Positions 6,486 through 7,167 of a stretch of DNA of 7,167 bases are shown piece by piece (within the stretch, counting starts at the first letter, position 1; every line of letters begins with the position of its first letter). Both the position numbers and the translations under genes were made by a program. The notes under the pieces were generated by a model, which saw nothing but the letters and a program-made list of their open reading frames with translations, was not told where the DNA came from and ran no database searches. Source of the stretch: Paraglaciecola arctica (GTDB lineage Bacteria > Pseudomonadota > Gammaproteobacteria > Enterobacterales > Alteromonadaceae). The stretch spans positions 1 to 7,167 of the forward strand of contig QIJM01000460.1 of the NCBI GenBank assembly GCA_003232445.1. Direction: 5' to 3'.

Positions 6486-7043
6486 ATGAGTAAGCTTATT
6501 ACAGAGGGCAGCGTCGTTGAGCAATGGCAATCTTTGGTCAGAGATGCTTCTGCAAATTGTGAATATCAGTTGGATGAGGAGCTGGAGAGCTACCTGGTTT
6601 TTGCGTTAGTCCGATATACGCAGAGACCTGAGTTAGTAGATTCCTTTATTGCTGTGGAGTATATGGAAGGACTCCACGAAAAAGGCAGCCAGCAATATAA
6701 TCAGTTACGCGATGTTGCTGATAAGTGCTTATTATTTTCCGGATTGTTCCCAAGGACTATCCGCGAGAAAATAACGGATATTGGTTATTATATCAATATC
6801 GGCAGATCCTCATATTCACAGTTGGAAACATTGTTTCAAAAAAAGATGACTGGATTGTATGATAAATTATCGAGATACTTTATTTTACTAACAGATGTGT
6901 TGCACTCGATGCGGGAATTGAATGGCACACCCATTATGGATGAAACTGAAAAGTACCAATTCTGGGTCGATTTTAATAGTGAATATGCTAAAAAGAGTTT
7001 GCAAGATTTTTATGGTGTGATCCCATTTAATGCCAATAGATAG
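6486..7043 (+). CDS. Conserved-looking protein of unknown function, 185 residues
   Basis: I do not recognise a named family. The reading frame is complete, from ATG 6486 with AGGTAAG upstream to TAG at 7041-7043. The protein is probably cytoplasmic and mostly helical: no signal peptide, no clear transmembrane segment and only two cysteines (25 and 81). Charged N-terminal helices (VVEQWQSLVRDA; LDEELESYLVFALVRYTQR) are followed by a compact block, LRDVADKCLLFSGLFP at 74-89, then YYINIGRSSYSQLETLF at 101-117, and an amphipathic C-terminal half with many aromatic residues. The LRDVADKCLLFSGLFP block reads like a conserved family core, and I have a vague memory of similar uncharacterised gammaproteobacterial proteins, but this is not a search result. 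It is divergent from glyQ and shares the intergenic region. Codon use looks like that of its neighbours, and nothing suggests recent transfer. Confidence 0.85.
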   Translation: MSKLITEGSVVEQWQSLVRDASANCEYQLDEELESYLVFALVRYTQRPELVDSFIAVEYMEGLHEKGSQQYNQLRDVADKCLLFSGLFPRTIREKITDIGYYINIGRSSYSQLETLFQKKMTGLYDKLSRYFILLTDVLHSMRELNGTPIMDETEKYQFWVDFNSEYAKKSLQDFYGVIPFNANR

Positions 7044-7129
7044 ACACAATAATATACAGTGTTTTCACATATTGATAGATCAGTGAACCAAGTAACAAAA
7101 TAAAGAAAAAGTGTTCAACATTATTAAGG

Positions 7130-7153
7130 ATTTAGGATATCCTGTTCCTAAGT
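7130..7153. repeat. Dyad near the right edge
   Basis: ATTTAGGA (7130-7137) and TCCTAAGT (7146-7153) can form an 8-pair stem with one G-T pair around an 8-base loop. A perfect 10-base palindrome, AGGATATCCT (7134-7143), overlaps it. No T-run follows within the window, so it is not a clear terminator; it could be an operator for a gene beyond the edge or chance. The rest of 7044-7129 is A+T-rich with nothing else I can support. Confidence 0.35.
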
Positions 7154-7167
7154 GATATGAATACAAT

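Overview
This 7.2 kb window looks like housekeeping chromosome from an A+T-rich gammaproteobacterium. Three things support that: the GyrB fragment resembles the gammaproteobacterial type, including the long extra segment between the TOPRIM core and the C-terminal motif; glycyl-tRNA synthetase is of the two-subunit (GlyQ/GlyS) bacterial type; and the gene order (gyrB facing a convergent plsC-like / gmhB / glyS / glyQ block) is, from memory, the order found next to the replication origin in Pseudomonas and relatives. The genus cannot be named from this sequence alone.

Layout. Positions 1-1442 (+) hold the C-terminal part of gyrB, with its 5' end outside the window. After only 19 bases, five genes follow on the minus strand, transcribed from about 6300 down to 1462: glyQ, glyS, a MazG-like nucleotide pyrophosphohydrolase gene, gmhB, and a PlsC-family acyltransferase gene. 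Their spacing (4-nt ATGA overlap, short gap or 1-nt overlap, 20-nt overlap, 2-nt gap) is typical of one translationally coupled operon. It joins tRNA-Gly charging, probable nucleotide clean-up, LPS heptose synthesis and phospholipid/lysophospholipid acylation. A roughly 380-base A+T-rich divergent intergenic region (6107-6485) carries the probable operon promoter, several small inverted repeats and a possible very short ORF. On its other side a plus-strand gene (6486-7043) encodes a 185-residue soluble-looking protein that I cannot assign. The last 124 bases have no clear gene but carry a small dyad.

Nothing here looks like a mobile element, CRISPR array, phage gene or defence island. The points most worth a second look are the MazG-like gene inserted in an otherwise standard operon, the unassigned 185-residue protein, and the structured divergent control region with a long predicted glyQ leader.
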